This document shows, one piece after another, positions 1-6,775 of a stretch of DNA of 11,521 nucleotides. The first letter of the stretch is position 1, and every line of letters begins with the position of its first letter. The notes under the pieces were generated by a model, which made no database searches, had not been told where the DNA came from, and saw only the letters and a list, made by a program, of their open reading frames with translations. The DNA is taken from assembly GCA_003153335.1 (NCBI GenBank), contig PLYG01000136.1, forward strand, positions 1 to 11,521. Direction: 5' to 3'. The translations under genes and the position numbers were made by a program. The DNA comes from Betaproteobacteria bacterium (GTDB lineage Bacteria > Pseudomonadota > Gammaproteobacteria > Burkholderiales > Casimicrobiaceae).

Positions 1-1533
1 GCCCCCGGCAATGACCATCATGCGCACGTGCTGGTCAACGACACCGAGGTGGGATCCGCCGTGTGGGACGGCATTAGCGCCTACACCTTGAATGCCACCT
101 TCAACGCCAACCTGCTGGCCGCCGACGGCAACAACAAGATTACGGTACGCGGCAATCTCGACCCCGGCGTGCCGTACGCCGTGTTCTGGGTCAACGGTTT
201 CGATATCGGCTACCCGCGCGGCTATCAGGCCAGCGATGGTCAGTTGCGCTTGAAGAGCGGCGGCAACGCCGTGCTCAAGGTCGGTGGCTTCGGCAGTTCC
301 TCGATCGCCGTACTCGACATCAGCGACCCGCGCCAACCGCAATGGCTGGCGGCCACGGCGGTCACCACGGCAGCAGACGGCTATGCGGTCAGCTTTGTGC
401 CGGGCAACGCGACTACCGATTACGTCGCGGCGGTGGCGAGACCCCCGGTCGCGGTCGATGGCGATACCCCGTCATCCACTTTGAAGACCAAAGACAACAA
501 TGCCAGCTACCTGATACTCACGCCCGCTTCATTGCGGGCAGGCGCCGACTCCCTGGCGGGGTATCGCAACGGGCGTGTGGTCGAGTTGCAGGATATCTAC
601 GACGAATTCAGCTATGGCATCGCCAATCCCAACGCCATTCGTGATTTCCTGAACTACGCCAACACGAACTGGAAGACGCGTCCGAAGTACATCGCGATCG
701 TGGGCAAGGGGACCTTCGATCCCAAGGACTACCTGGGCTTCGGCACGAATCTGTTTCCGGTGCTGATGTCCTCGACCCCGGACGGGCTGTTCGCCTCGGA
801 CAATCGCTACGTCGACTTCGACAACAATGGCACGCCCGACATCGCGATTGGACGAATTCCGGCACTTGTGGCCGCCGATGTGACGCAATACGTCACCAAG
901 CTGATTGCGTATAACAGCAATCGCGGACCGGCCAAACAGGCACTGCTGGTGGCCGACAATGCCGACGCCGCCGGCGACTTCACCAGCGATAGCCAGGCGG
1001 TGGCGCAGGCGCTGCAGGCACGCAGCTTCACGAACATCCCGGTCTACCTGGACCAGATGCCCGCAGACCAGGCGCGGCCGCAGATCATGGGTAATCTCAA
1101 TTCAGCGACTGGCGTCGGGCTGTTCCACTACGTCGGTCACGGTGCCGTGAACATGCTGGCCGACGAGGACGTGTTCAACAGCGACGACGTCAGCCAGCTC
1201 ACCAACGGCACCCGCCTTGCCATATTTCTGGCGTTCACCTGCGCAGCGGGGGACGGTACCTACCCCGGCTATGACTCGCTGGCCGAAACGCTGCTTTGGC
1301 GCCAGGGTGGCGGAGCGGTCGCCGCCTTTGCACCTACCGGGCTGTCCGACAATTATCAGGCGCATATCCTGGACCTTAGCCTTGTGAACGCTTTGGTCGG
1401 CACCAACGCCAGCGCAACGCTTGGCGATGCTGCCGTTGCGGCCGTTGCCGACTTGGCGAAGCAGGGTGGTGAACGCTACATGATGGAAAAATACTCGGTG
1501 ACAGGCGATCCGGCGCTTAAACTGCATCCATGA
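1..1533 (+). CDS. C25 (gingipain-type) cysteine peptidase, 3' part; 5' end outside window
   Basis: The reading frame is open from base 1, so the gene starts upstream; 510 codons are visible. The product is a member of the peptidase C25 fold, a caspase-like Cys/His protease class that is usually exported. Seen: an IYDEFSYG segment followed by a predicted alpha/beta core (about residues 190-300); a GLFASDNRYVDFDNNG stretch with a following IAIGRIPA motif, both typical of C25 proteins; the catalytic His in YVGHG (residue 380, bases 1138-1140); and the catalytic Cys in FLAFTCAAG (residue 414, bases 1240-1242). The 34-residue His-Cys spacing is very close to that of gingipain R. The protein ends at GDPALKLHP, right after the catalytic domain, so it has no C-terminal sorting domain. 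The signal peptide and N-terminal domains are outside the window. A RiPP-like precursor gene follows 54 bp downstream on the same strand, so cotranscription is likely. A role in maturing that peptide is inference only. Confidence 0.88.
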   Translation, partial: APGNDHHAHVLVNDTEVGSAVWDGISAYTLNATFNANLLAADGNNKITVRGNLDPGVPYAVFWVNGFDIGYPRGYQASDGQLRLKSGGNAVLKVGGFGSSSIAVLDISDPRQPQWLAATAVTTAADGYAVSFVPGNATTDYVAAVARPPVAVDGDTPSSTLKTKDNNASYLILTPASLRAGADSLAGYRNGRVVELQDIYDEFSYGIANPNAIRDFLNYANTNWKTRPKYIAIVGKGTFDPKDYLGFGTNLFPVLMSSTPDGLFASDNRYVDFDNNGTPDIAIGRIPALVAADVTQYVTKLIAYNSNRGPAKQALLVADNADAAGDFTSDSQAVAQALQARSFTNIPVYLDQMPADQARPQIMGNLNSATGVGLFHYVGHGAVNMLADEDVFNSDDVSQLTNGTRLAIFLAFTCAAGDGTYPGYDSLAETLLWRQGGGAVAAFAPTGLSDNYQAHILDLSLVNALVGTNASATLGDAAVAAVADLAKQGGERYMMEKYSVTGDPALKLHP

Positions 1534-1573
1534 ACAACGCCAAAGTGGACGTCGACGGAATTCGAACCGTAAC

Positions 1574-1580
1574 AGGAGGG
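1574..1580 (+). promoter_or_regulatory. Strong Shine-Dalgarno site of the precursor gene
   Basis: AGGAGGG lies 7 nt before a TTG codon at 1588. It is the best ribosome binding site in the window. It decides the unusual TTG start of the small gene and argues that the gene is real and highly translated. Confidence 0.8.
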
Positions 1581-1587
1581 AAGCAAG

Positions 1588-1773
1588 TTGGCTGAAAACG
1601 AATCCCCGTCCGAGAATTCTCCAGCCACGCCAGGTGGACCGCAGGACCAAAGACCCAAAAAGACGTACGAGCGTCCGCGCATCCTGTCGCGGGAGCCGCT
1701 GGAGGCCATGGCGGCGGTCTGTACCAGGCCTTTTGGAAAGAAATCCGGCGTCTGTAGTACAGCAAAATCATAG
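1588..1773 (+). CDS. Putative RiPP precursor peptide (61 aa, two-cysteine core)
   Basis: A small gene with a TTG start, supported by AGGAGGG 7 nt upstream. Residues 1-24 are rich in E, S, P and G and look disordered. Residues 25-40 hold the motif KKTYERPRILSREPLE, where YERPRI resembles the YxxPxL/I leader motif that PqqD-type RRE domains bind in lasso-peptide systems (established for lasso leaders, inferred here). The tail from about residue 41 (MAAVCTRPFGKKSGVCSTAKS, split as MAAVCTRPFG and KKSGVCSTAKS) has Cys45 and Cys56 flanking a basic PFGKKSG segment and ends in Ser61. There is no signal peptide, membrane segment or known enzyme domain. It sits 54 bp after the C25 peptidase gene and converges on a radical SAM/PqqD/HprK-like/nucleotidyltransferase operon, which is why I read it as the substrate of those enzymes. 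Leader cleavage site and final modification are unknown. It could instead be an unrelated small protein. Confidence 0.72.
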   Translation: MAENESPSENSPATPGGPQDQRPKKTYERPRILSREPLEAMAAVCTRPFGKKSGVCSTAKS

Positions 1774-1789
1774 TCGGGAATCTGCTCCC

Positions 1790-1812
1790 CCGCTGATCGG
1801 GCGTGACAGCGG
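1790..1812 (+). terminator. Hairpin after the precursor gene
   Basis: CCGCTG (1790-1795) and CAGCGG (1807-1812) form a perfect 6-bp stem with an 11-nt loop, 17 nt after the precursor stop. No T-tract follows, so an intrinsic terminator is doubtful. The rest of the 1774-1924 gap between the two convergent units shows nothing else I can support. Confidence 0.3.
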
Positions 1813-1924
1813 TTGACTTGGGATGTTCTGCGCGGTGGGTGTGATCGGCGTGATTGCAGCTGCCGCACCGCGCGCCGGAATTCGCTGTCCGCTGCCAGCA
1901 GCAGCAGCGCGCGGCATCCCGGTT

Positions 1925-2980
1925 CTACGCCGCTGGAATTTTCTGACGAAGTTCCAGCATTAACCTGGCGATCGGATAAAGGCGAGTGGGGCTTCCCGTC
2001 TCGTGCTCGGCCGATCCGGGGCAAAACGCGAATCCCGGGGTGTTGTGGCGGTCTACCGCCTCCTTGACTTCGACTGCTATGCGCCGGACTTCGGCCAGCT
2101 CGCCGGAATGGTTCCAGAGCGTTTGGATGGACTGCTCATGCAGATTGCCGACCCGCCGCCGCCATTGCACGCACGGATAGACATTGCCGTACGGATCAAC
2201 AACGATGGTCGAAGAACCGGCGCCGCAGTGCTTCGCGCCGGCGACAGGGGCCGTTTCATCCGCGTCCCCGACCACGTCATCGGCCGGGGATTCCCGATTC
2301 CCATGGATTGCGGCCGCGCGCTGGCGCTGCAACTCGAACAACCGCGTTACGCCTTCGCGCGAAGGCGAAATCTGGAGCGGCTCGAGGTCCCCGTCATCGC
2401 GACCCGTAATCTGGGGATCGACCAGGAGCGGAACATCCAATGCGTCCGCCAGCGCATACATCGCGCCGATTTCGCGCTCGTTCCAGACGGTCAGCGGCGC
2501 GTTCAGCTTGAGGCGCAGGCCCAGCGCCTGCGCCTCGCGCAAGTTGGCCATGAGCCGGGCAAAACTCCCCGGCACGCGCGTCTGGCGATCATGCGTCTCG
2601 GAAGACGCGCCGTGCAGGCTGATTTCGAGGATGAACGGATCGACCTCCTCGCGCATCCGCTGGAGAAGCTTGCCGCGCAACGCATGCCCATTGGTCTTCA
2701 CCCGCACCAGAAACCCCAGCTCGCGCGCCTTGCGGCCCAGCGTAAAGAATTCCGGGTGCGCCATGGGCTCGCCGCCGGACAGGGTCAGGTCCAGCGTGCC
2801 CAGGTCGCGCAAGTCCTCGAAAAAACGGAAGTACTGCTCCGTGGCGAGCGGCACGCCGTTGAGCGCGGTATCGTTGTAGCAAAAAAAGCAATTCAGATTG
2901 CAACGATAGGTCAGTTCGACCAGGACCGAGAACAAGATGTTTTCCCGCCAGGTCCGCGCGAGCGTGTCATTGAATTTCAT
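1925..2980 (-). CDS. Radical SAM peptide-modifying enzyme with reduced SPASM-like C-terminus
   Basis: An iron-sulfur enzyme expected to cleave S-adenosylmethionine and modify a peptide by radical chemistry in the cytoplasm. With the ATG at 2980 it is 351 aa. Seen: the cluster motif CNLNCFFC (Cys27, 31, 34), the SAM-binding SGGEP (68-72), and a radical SAM barrel to about residue 200. A C-terminal segment has Cys252 in CGAG, Cys270 in GNVYPC, a GNLHEQSIQTLW stretch and Cys320 in FCPG. The CxxG...GNVYPC pattern is that of SPASM/Twitch domains, but only three such cysteines remain, so at most one auxiliary cluster seems likely. The frame extends to a TTG at 3067 directly after the PqqD stop. I prefer the ATG because MKFND leads straight into the usual N-terminal strand, though its ribosome site is weak. 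It is last in the four-gene - strand operon, after the PqqD-like gene. Reaction unknown. Confidence 0.9.
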   Translation of the reverse strand: MKFNDTLARTWRENILFSVLVELTYRCNLNCFFCYNDTALNGVPLATEQYFRFFEDLRDLGTLDLTLSGGEPMAHPEFFTLGRKARELGFLVRVKTNGHALRGKLLQRMREEVDPFILEISLHGASSETHDRQTRVPGSFARLMANLREAQALGLRLKLNAPLTVWNEREIGAMYALADALDVPLLVDPQITGRDDGDLEPLQISPSREGVTRLFELQRQRAAAIHGNRESPADDVVGDADETAPVAGAKHCGAGSSTIVVDPYGNVYPCVQWRRRVGNLHEQSIQTLWNHSGELAEVRRIAVEVKEAVDRHNTPGFAFCPGSAEHETGSPTRLYPIARLMLELRQKIPAA

Positions 2981-3067
2981 GGGTGATGGCAATCCGGAAA
3001 TAGGTAGTGCGGGTGGTGATGGATCGTTTGGACGGGCCCGCAAACGGAGTTTGCCGGGACCTTCCAA

Positions 3068-3385
3068 TTACGATGCGGCGCTTTCGATGATTCCAGCTTC
3101 GAGCAACTCTTGAAGATAATCCATCACATCGCGTTCCAGTATTGCACGCTCGATATCGTACTCGGCGGCCAATTCTGTAAACAGCCTGCCGACTGGCGCC
3201 CCGGACTGGATCAGGTCCAGCACGCGCGCCCCGACTTCACTCAACACCAGCACCTCGCCCGCAGCCTGGCGGACCACAATCCCTTCGCCGCTCACATTGC
3301 GATAGCGCGCGTCAGCAGTTTTCCTGAAGACGGTAGTGGATGCTATGATCAATCTCAAAACCCGCGCAGCAGGTCCCAGGGACAC
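3068..3385 (-). CDS. PqqD-like peptide-binding protein (RRE domain)
   Basis: A small standalone RiPP recognition element: such proteins bind the leader of a precursor peptide and present it to the modifying enzyme. Up to 105 aa. The segment ADARYRNVSGEGIVVRQ followed by GEVLVLSEVGARVLDLIQSG and an acidic helical tail (ERDVMDYLQELLEAGII) matches the PqqD winged-helix pattern of three strands and three helices. The start is uncertain: the GTG at 3385 overlaps the end of the HPr-kinase-like gene by 31 bp and lacks a clear ribosome site, while an in-frame TTG at 3358-3356 overlaps the upstream stop as TTGA and would give a shorter 96-residue protein. Either way translation looks coupled. As I recall, PqqD proteins beside HprK-like kinases and nucleotidyltransferases are annotated in NCBI as an 'HPr-rel-A system'; this gene fits that description. 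The likely partner is the 61-aa peptide encoded at 1588-1773. Confidence 0.82.
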   Translation of the reverse strand: MSLGPAARVLRLIIASTTVFRKTADARYRNVSGEGIVVRQAAGEVLVLSEVGARVLDLIQSGAPVGRLFTELAAEYDIERAILERDVMDYLQELLEAGIIESAAS

Positions 3386-4272
3386 GTGTCAGGCGCAAAT
3401 GTTAGCACCCGGACCGGCAGTTGCGCATTCAATTCTTGTAATTTTTGGACCAGTTCGTCGAAACGGTAAGGATTCCGATTGACAAACGGTGCGCATCCGA
3501 GCAACGCGGCAACAGCCTGCGCCGGCCGCAGCGACCGGACTGCGGGGACCGAGCCCTTTTCCAGCAGATACAAGTCGCGGACGAGGAACTGAACGCCGGC
3601 TGATTTTATCGTGTGTCCGAAATCGCCGGCGAATGGAAGTTTTTCGACGACGACCCCGTCAGCCATGGGCCGCAACGCGTTCATGTCGTCGCTCAGAACC
3701 GCGCGGCCAGTCTCGAAACCCAATCGGGAAATTGTCGACTTGCCTGCGCCTGACGGACCGAAGAATACATGGGCGCCGCCCTCATCGCCGAGCGCTGCGC
3801 TATGCAACAGCACGCCGCCCTGTTCGAGCAAATGGTAGGCGACCACCACACGGAGCACGTTTTCGAAAATGGCGTGTGACACCAGGCGGCCGTCTTCCGA
3901 AGACCACAGCGCCGCCTGCAACCGCGGCGCCCAGTCCAGCCGTCCCATGAACCGAAAACCCGCGAAACTTACCGCCTCAGGGGCATAGTCCAGATCGAAA
4001 TCGAACTCCCAGACCCTTTCGTCTTCGATAAAATCCTCGTCTGCCGCACGAAAAATCCTGATCTCCACCGCTGGACGCCGCTCCCCGGGTGACGGCACGC
4101 ACAACTCGGCGAAGCGCTCCCGGACCGCAGCCGCCTGGGTTGCACTCAGGCCACAACAAATATAGTCGTTGCCCGCGAAGCAGATAACTACCCGTTCGTC
4201 GCCCCAGGTTTCGCCGGTTTGACGCGCGGGGAACAGATCGGGGCTATTGAGGAAGGCCTCGCCAAAACTCAT
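3355..4272 (-). CDS. HPr-kinase-like protein (HprK-related kinase A type)
   Basis: A P-loop kinase of the truncated HPr kinase type found in peptide-modification loci rather than in sugar regulation. With the ATG at 4272 it is 305 aa. Seen: LLHSAALGD leading into a strand and the Walker A motif GPSGAGKS (about residues 172-179), then SDDMN (194-198) in the place of the acidic Walker B pair. The HprK signature loop and the N-terminal HprK domain that define true HPr kinase/phosphorylase are not seen. The frame extends to a GTG at 4329, but GGAGG there abuts the codon, so I chose the ATG, which has GGA 5 nt upstream. It lies between the nucleotidyltransferase gene (31-bp gap) and the PqqD-like gene (overlap). 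Lasso-associated homologues phosphorylate the C-terminal Ser of the precursor (paeninodin type); whether this one does the same is inference. Confidence 0.85.
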   Translation of the reverse strand: MSFGEAFLNSPDLFPARQTGETWGDERVVICFAGNDYICCGLSATQAAAVRERFAELCVPSPGERRPAVEIRIFRAADEDFIEDERVWEFDFDLDYAPEAVSFAGFRFMGRLDWAPRLQAALWSSEDGRLVSHAIFENVLRVVVAYHLLEQGGVLLHSAALGDEGGAHVFFGPSGAGKSTISRLGFETGRAVLSDDMNALRPMADGVVVEKLPFAGDFGHTIKSAGVQFLVRDLYLLEKGSVPAVRSLRPAQAVAALLGCAPFVNRNPYRFDELVQKLQELNAQLPVRVLTFAPDTCPWDLLRGF

Positions 4273-4303
4273 CTTGATCCAGACTTTGCTTCGGATGAAC
4301 TTT

Positions 4304-5452
4304 TCAAAATCTGACCAATTTCCACACACCCTCCACTGCGCGCCGCACGTACCACCACGATAACCAGGAGCGGTTCCGCGCCTGGTACTTGGCCATCACA
4401 TAGTCGGCAGGCGGAAAGCACGACTCGCGCAGCAGGGTCAGGCGCTCCCGCCAGGTGCCAAGCGCGCGAAGATCCACCAGCAGCAATCGCTTGCGGCTGG
4501 CATCGAGATAGGCGACGGAAAGCTCCCTTGTTTTAGGGGTTGCCAACTGTTCCAGTACGTCGGCTGGAAACATGGTGTTCAGCGACGCATGGGTGCAGGC
4601 GAAGGCGTCGAGGGTCAGCGCCCGCATTTGTTTCGCCACGCACAGTTGCGCGAACTCCCGCCACTCGTCGGCGCGCATCGCGTTCGCCAATAGGTGAATG
4701 TCGTACAGCCAGATGAGCCGGTTGCCGTGCTCCCCATCGGCGCCCAGATGTGCGGCACGATGCATGCAGGCAAGCAGCAGCGCATGCGGCGGATACAGTC
4801 CGCGTGCCGCACGGCCCAACGCGGGGACCGGAACTGCGCAGCCACGCGCGTCTTCCCAGGATAGGGCCTGGGCAAAAAGCTGCGCGTTGTTGATGCGCCA
4901 GTGCACATCCAGCACGTGCCCGACGCTTCCGTCCATCTTGCAATAGCTGTCCGCGTAGCTGACCAGACTGCCGCTGAAGGCGTTGGGCCGTTGGTAACCC
5001 AGCGATTCCAGCAGCCGTGCGACCGCGTCCTTGGCGCCAGGCTCGATCAGTAGGTCGGTGTCGCAACGGGCGCGCAATCCCGGCGCCGCGTAATGCGAGT
5101 AGGCAAGCGGGGTGCCCTTGAGCAGGACTGCGTCAATGCCGGCAGCCGCAAATGCTTCCAGCACGGCGATCAGTTCCTGCTCGCGCAACATGTCCTCTGC
5201 GGTGTGCATCCTGGCGTCGCGGGCAAGTGCCTGACGCACCGCCACTGGCCAAGCCGGCCATGCGGGCGTCGGTGCGGCATGGTGCCAGACGAGTGGCGCT
5301 ACACCTTCCTCCCGACAGAGTTCGACAAAATGCTGCGCAAATCCGGCGCCGTCGAGCGCTGGCCAATCCGGAGAATCGTCGCGCAGAATCCGGCAGAGCA
5401 GTTGCTCCGTCGGCGCATCCTGCGCGAATGGATTCGAAGTCCAGGGTTTCAT
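4304..5452 (-). CDS. Nucleotidyltransferase family protein (NTP_transf_5-like)
   Basis: A 382-aa member of the family Pfam calls uncharacterised nucleotidyltransferase (PF14907), assigned from memory of its motifs. Seen: LLKGTPLAYSHYA (110-122) followed by RARCDTDLLIEP (127-138), where DTD supplies the paired acidic residues expected to hold Mg2+ and nucleotide. DVHWRIN (182-188) is a second family motif. The C-terminal half is helical with LLACMHRAAHLG. It ends in WKLVRF. The substrate is unknown; in RiPP loci such proteins accompany HprK-like kinases and may transfer a nucleotide or sugar-nucleotide-derived group to the peptide or to a phosphate on it. It is the first gene of the - strand operon, 31 bp ahead of the kinase gene. 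The ATG at 5452 has no clear ribosome site, and I could not identify a convincing promoter between 5453 and 5535. Confidence 0.82.
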   Translation of the reverse strand: MKPWTSNPFAQDAPTEQLLCRILRDDSPDWPALDGAGFAQHFVELCREEGVAPLVWHHAAPTPAWPAWPVAVRQALARDARMHTAEDMLREQELIAVLEAFAAAGIDAVLLKGTPLAYSHYAAPGLRARCDTDLLIEPGAKDAVARLLESLGYQRPNAFSGSLVSYADSYCKMDGSVGHVLDVHWRINNAQLFAQALSWEDARGCAVPVPALGRAARGLYPPHALLLACMHRAAHLGADGEHGNRLIWLYDIHLLANAMRADEWREFAQLCVAKQMRALTLDAFACTHASLNTMFPADVLEQLATPKTRELSVAYLDASRKRLLLVDLRALGTWRERLTLLRESCFPPADYVMAKYQARNRSWLSWWYVRRAVEGVWKLVRF

Positions 5453-5535
5453 CGGATTGTTTGATCGCCAGAATGACTTAGGTGGCGGTGCGCTTCTGGT
5501 GCTCTCGGGCGGGAGAGATTTTGCTGCCTTGTTTC

Positions 5536-5562
5536 GAGGGCAGCTTCGCGCGGCCTGCCCTC
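5536..5562 (-). terminator. Perfect 8-bp hairpin between sodC and the nucleotidyltransferase gene
   Basis: GAGGGCAG (5536-5543) and CTGCCCTC (5555-5562) pair perfectly around an 11-nt loop, 21 nt after the sodC stop on the - strand. It lacks a T-tract on either strand, so it may be a transcript-end stabiliser or a weak/Rho-assisted terminator separating the dksA-sodC transcript from the modification operon. Confidence 0.4.
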
Positions 5563-5583
5563 CGGCTGCGAGTCAGGATGGGC

Positions 5584-6108
5584 TCAAGCCGCCTTGATGA
5601 CCGCGCAAGCCAGACGCGGGCCGGCGTTGCCCACCGGTTGCGACTTGTAATCGTCCGGATCGCGATGCACGATCAGGCCCTTGCCGACTATGCTGAACTT
5701 GCCGTCCGCCACCGTCATTTTGCCCATTTCGAACGTTACCTTGGCGTTGCCGGCGGGGTCAGCGTTCAGATTGGGCATGTCGCCCGCGTGGCCCTTGTCG
5801 CCGGGCTGCACGTGCCCATGGGTCACGGCGTCGGGATTGAAATGGCCGCCCGCGCTCATGCCGTCGCCGGAACTGCAGTCGCCCTTTTCGTGAACATGAA
5901 ACCCATGCTCCTGATTCGGCTTGAGACCGCGCACGTCCGCGCTCACGAAGACTTTGTCGCCACTCTGCACAAAGGTCACTGAGCCTGCGGTTTCATTGCC
6001 CTTGGTCGGTTCCAGCGTGGCCGTGGCGCGATACTCCTGGCCGCCCATCGTCGCGCAGCCCGCCGCCACGATTGCCGCAAATCCCGCCGCTGCACTGATC
6101 ATGCGCAT
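5584..6108 (-). CDS. sodC: Cu/Zn superoxide dismutase, lipoprotein type
   Basis: Converts superoxide to oxygen and hydrogen peroxide in the periplasm; 174 aa. The N-terminus has a hydrophobic stretch ending in the lipobox VAAGC, so Cys18 is probably lipidated and the enzyme membrane-anchored. Metal ligands are visible: His71 and His73 in GFHVHE, His89 in SAGGHFNP, His97/99 and His107 with Asp110 in the zinc loop, and His148 in GLIVHRD. Cys78 and Cys168 form the expected disulfide, and the C-terminal GNAGPRLACAVI motif is intact. The ATG start is supported by GAGGAG 6 nt upstream. It lies 33 bp after dksA on the same strand, so cotranscription is likely. All catalytic residues are present and nothing looks degraded. 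Confidence 0.95.
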   Translation of the reverse strand: MRMISAAAGFAAIVAAGCATMGGQEYRATATLEPTKGNETAGSVTFVQSGDKVFVSADVRGLKPNQEHGFHVHEKGDCSSGDGMSAGGHFNPDAVTHGHVQPGDKGHAGDMPNLNADPAGNAKVTFEMGKMTVADGKFSIVGKGLIVHRDPDDYKSQPVGNAGPRLACAVIKAA

Positions 6109-6141
6109 GTTCGTCTCCTCGTTGGACAGCGGTGGACCGCT

Positions 6142-6570
6142 CTATTCTCCGTACATCTTTTGCATGCGTTCGCGCCGCTCCTGTGCTTCCAGGCTCAACG
6201 TCGCTGTCGGCCGGGCCAGCAGCCGCGGGATGCCGATCGGTTCACCGGTTTCCTCGCAGAATCCGTATTCGCCGTCCTCGATCAGTTTGATGGATTTCCC
6301 GACCTTCTTGAGCAGCTTGCGCTCGCGGTCGCGCGTGCGCAGTTCCAGCGTGTACTCCTCTTCCAGCGTTGCCCGGTCCGAGGGGTCGGTCGTGACTTCG
6401 TTCTCGCGCAGATGCTGGCCGGTATCGTCGGCATTGTTCAGCAGTTGCGCGCGGATCTCCAGCAGGCGCTGTTTGAAAAACGCGAGCTGCGCCTCGTTCA
6501 TGTAGTCCCGCTCCGGCGCCTTCATCAGGTCGGCTTCGGTCAACTGTTTCGGTTTTTTCGCTGCTGCCAT
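6142..6570 (-). CDS. dksA: RNA polymerase-binding transcription factor DksA
   Basis: DksA binds the secondary channel of RNA polymerase and works with ppGpp to repress rRNA promoters and activate amino-acid genes in the stringent response. 142 aa from the ATG at 6570 (AGGGAG 9 nt upstream); a longer in-frame form reaching 6612 is less likely. Seen: a lysine-rich N-terminus, the coiled coil from about residue 23, the coiled-coil tip TDPSDRA that keeps the DxxDxA residues needed for activity, EEEYTLELRTRDRERKLL, and the C-terminal GFCEETGEPIGIPRLLARP. Only the first of the four zinc-finger cysteines of E. coli DksA is kept; the others are Thr, Ser and Ala, as in the zinc-independent variants common in proteobacteria. 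A TATAAT box lies 72 bp upstream of the start on this strand, and sodC follows downstream. Confidence 0.95.
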   Translation of the reverse strand: MAAAKKPKQLTEADLMKAPERDYMNEAQLAFFKQRLLEIRAQLLNNADDTGQHLRENEVTTDPSDRATLEEEYTLELRTRDRERKLLKKVGKSIKLIEDGEYGFCEETGEPIGIPRLLARPTATLSLEAQERRERMQKMYGE

Positions 6571-6642
6571 AACTCTTTGCTCCCTGCTCGCTGCCAAATT
6601 AACGGTCCGCACGGGAGGGGCGGTGCCGCCAACAAGCCGCGC

Positions 6643-6672
6643 ATTATACCTCGGTCAGCCGCCTTGCCAACA
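6643..6672 (-). promoter_or_regulatory. Likely sigma-70 promoter of dksA
   Basis: On the - strand a perfect TATAAT (6648 down to 6643) is preceded by TTGTTG (6672-6667) at 18-bp spacing, giving a fair -35/-10 pair about 72 bp before the dksA ATG. It is divergent from the pyrC promoter. Confidence 0.6.
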
Positions 6673-6743
6673 ACCTATTTCGCCGGTCGATTGCCGGGGT
6701 TCGGTGCGGCTCCGCATCGCGGTGGACCCCCACCCCGGACCGG

Positions 6744-6749
6744 TATAAT
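6744..6749 (+). promoter_or_regulatory. Likely -10 box of the pyrC promoter
   Basis: A perfect TATAAT 26 nt before the pyrC GTG; a start site near 6756 would give a leader of about 20 nt. No good -35 is seen (GTGGAC at 6722-6727 at best). Confidence 0.55.
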
Positions 6750-6775
6750 CGGCACGACTCCACTCGGCTCCTCAT

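Noticed and set aside
1823..1963. Short + strand frame beginning MFCAVGVIGVIAAAAP, resembling a signal peptide
   Set aside because: GGG abuts the ATG with no spacing, it runs into the antisense of the radical SAM gene, and it has no recognisable domain.
1476..2024. 182-codon - strand frame across the precursor gene and the convergent gap
   Set aside because: Arginine- and serine-rich composition of a shadow frame, no ribosome site, and it overlaps three better-supported genes.
2003..2986. 327-codon + strand frame opposite the radical SAM gene
   Set aside because: It is the antisense of a gene with clear CxxxCxxC and SPASM-like motifs; composition is that of a GC-rich shadow.
3018..3032. GATGGATCGTTTGG occurs here and again near 11348
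   Set aside because: A 14-base match of this kind can occur by chance in a window this size, and the two contexts share nothing else.
1588..5452. Reading the locus as a lasso-peptide cluster
   Set aside because: The leader motif and kinase fit, but no asparagine-synthetase-like cyclase or B2-type protease is present in the window, and a radical SAM enzyme is.
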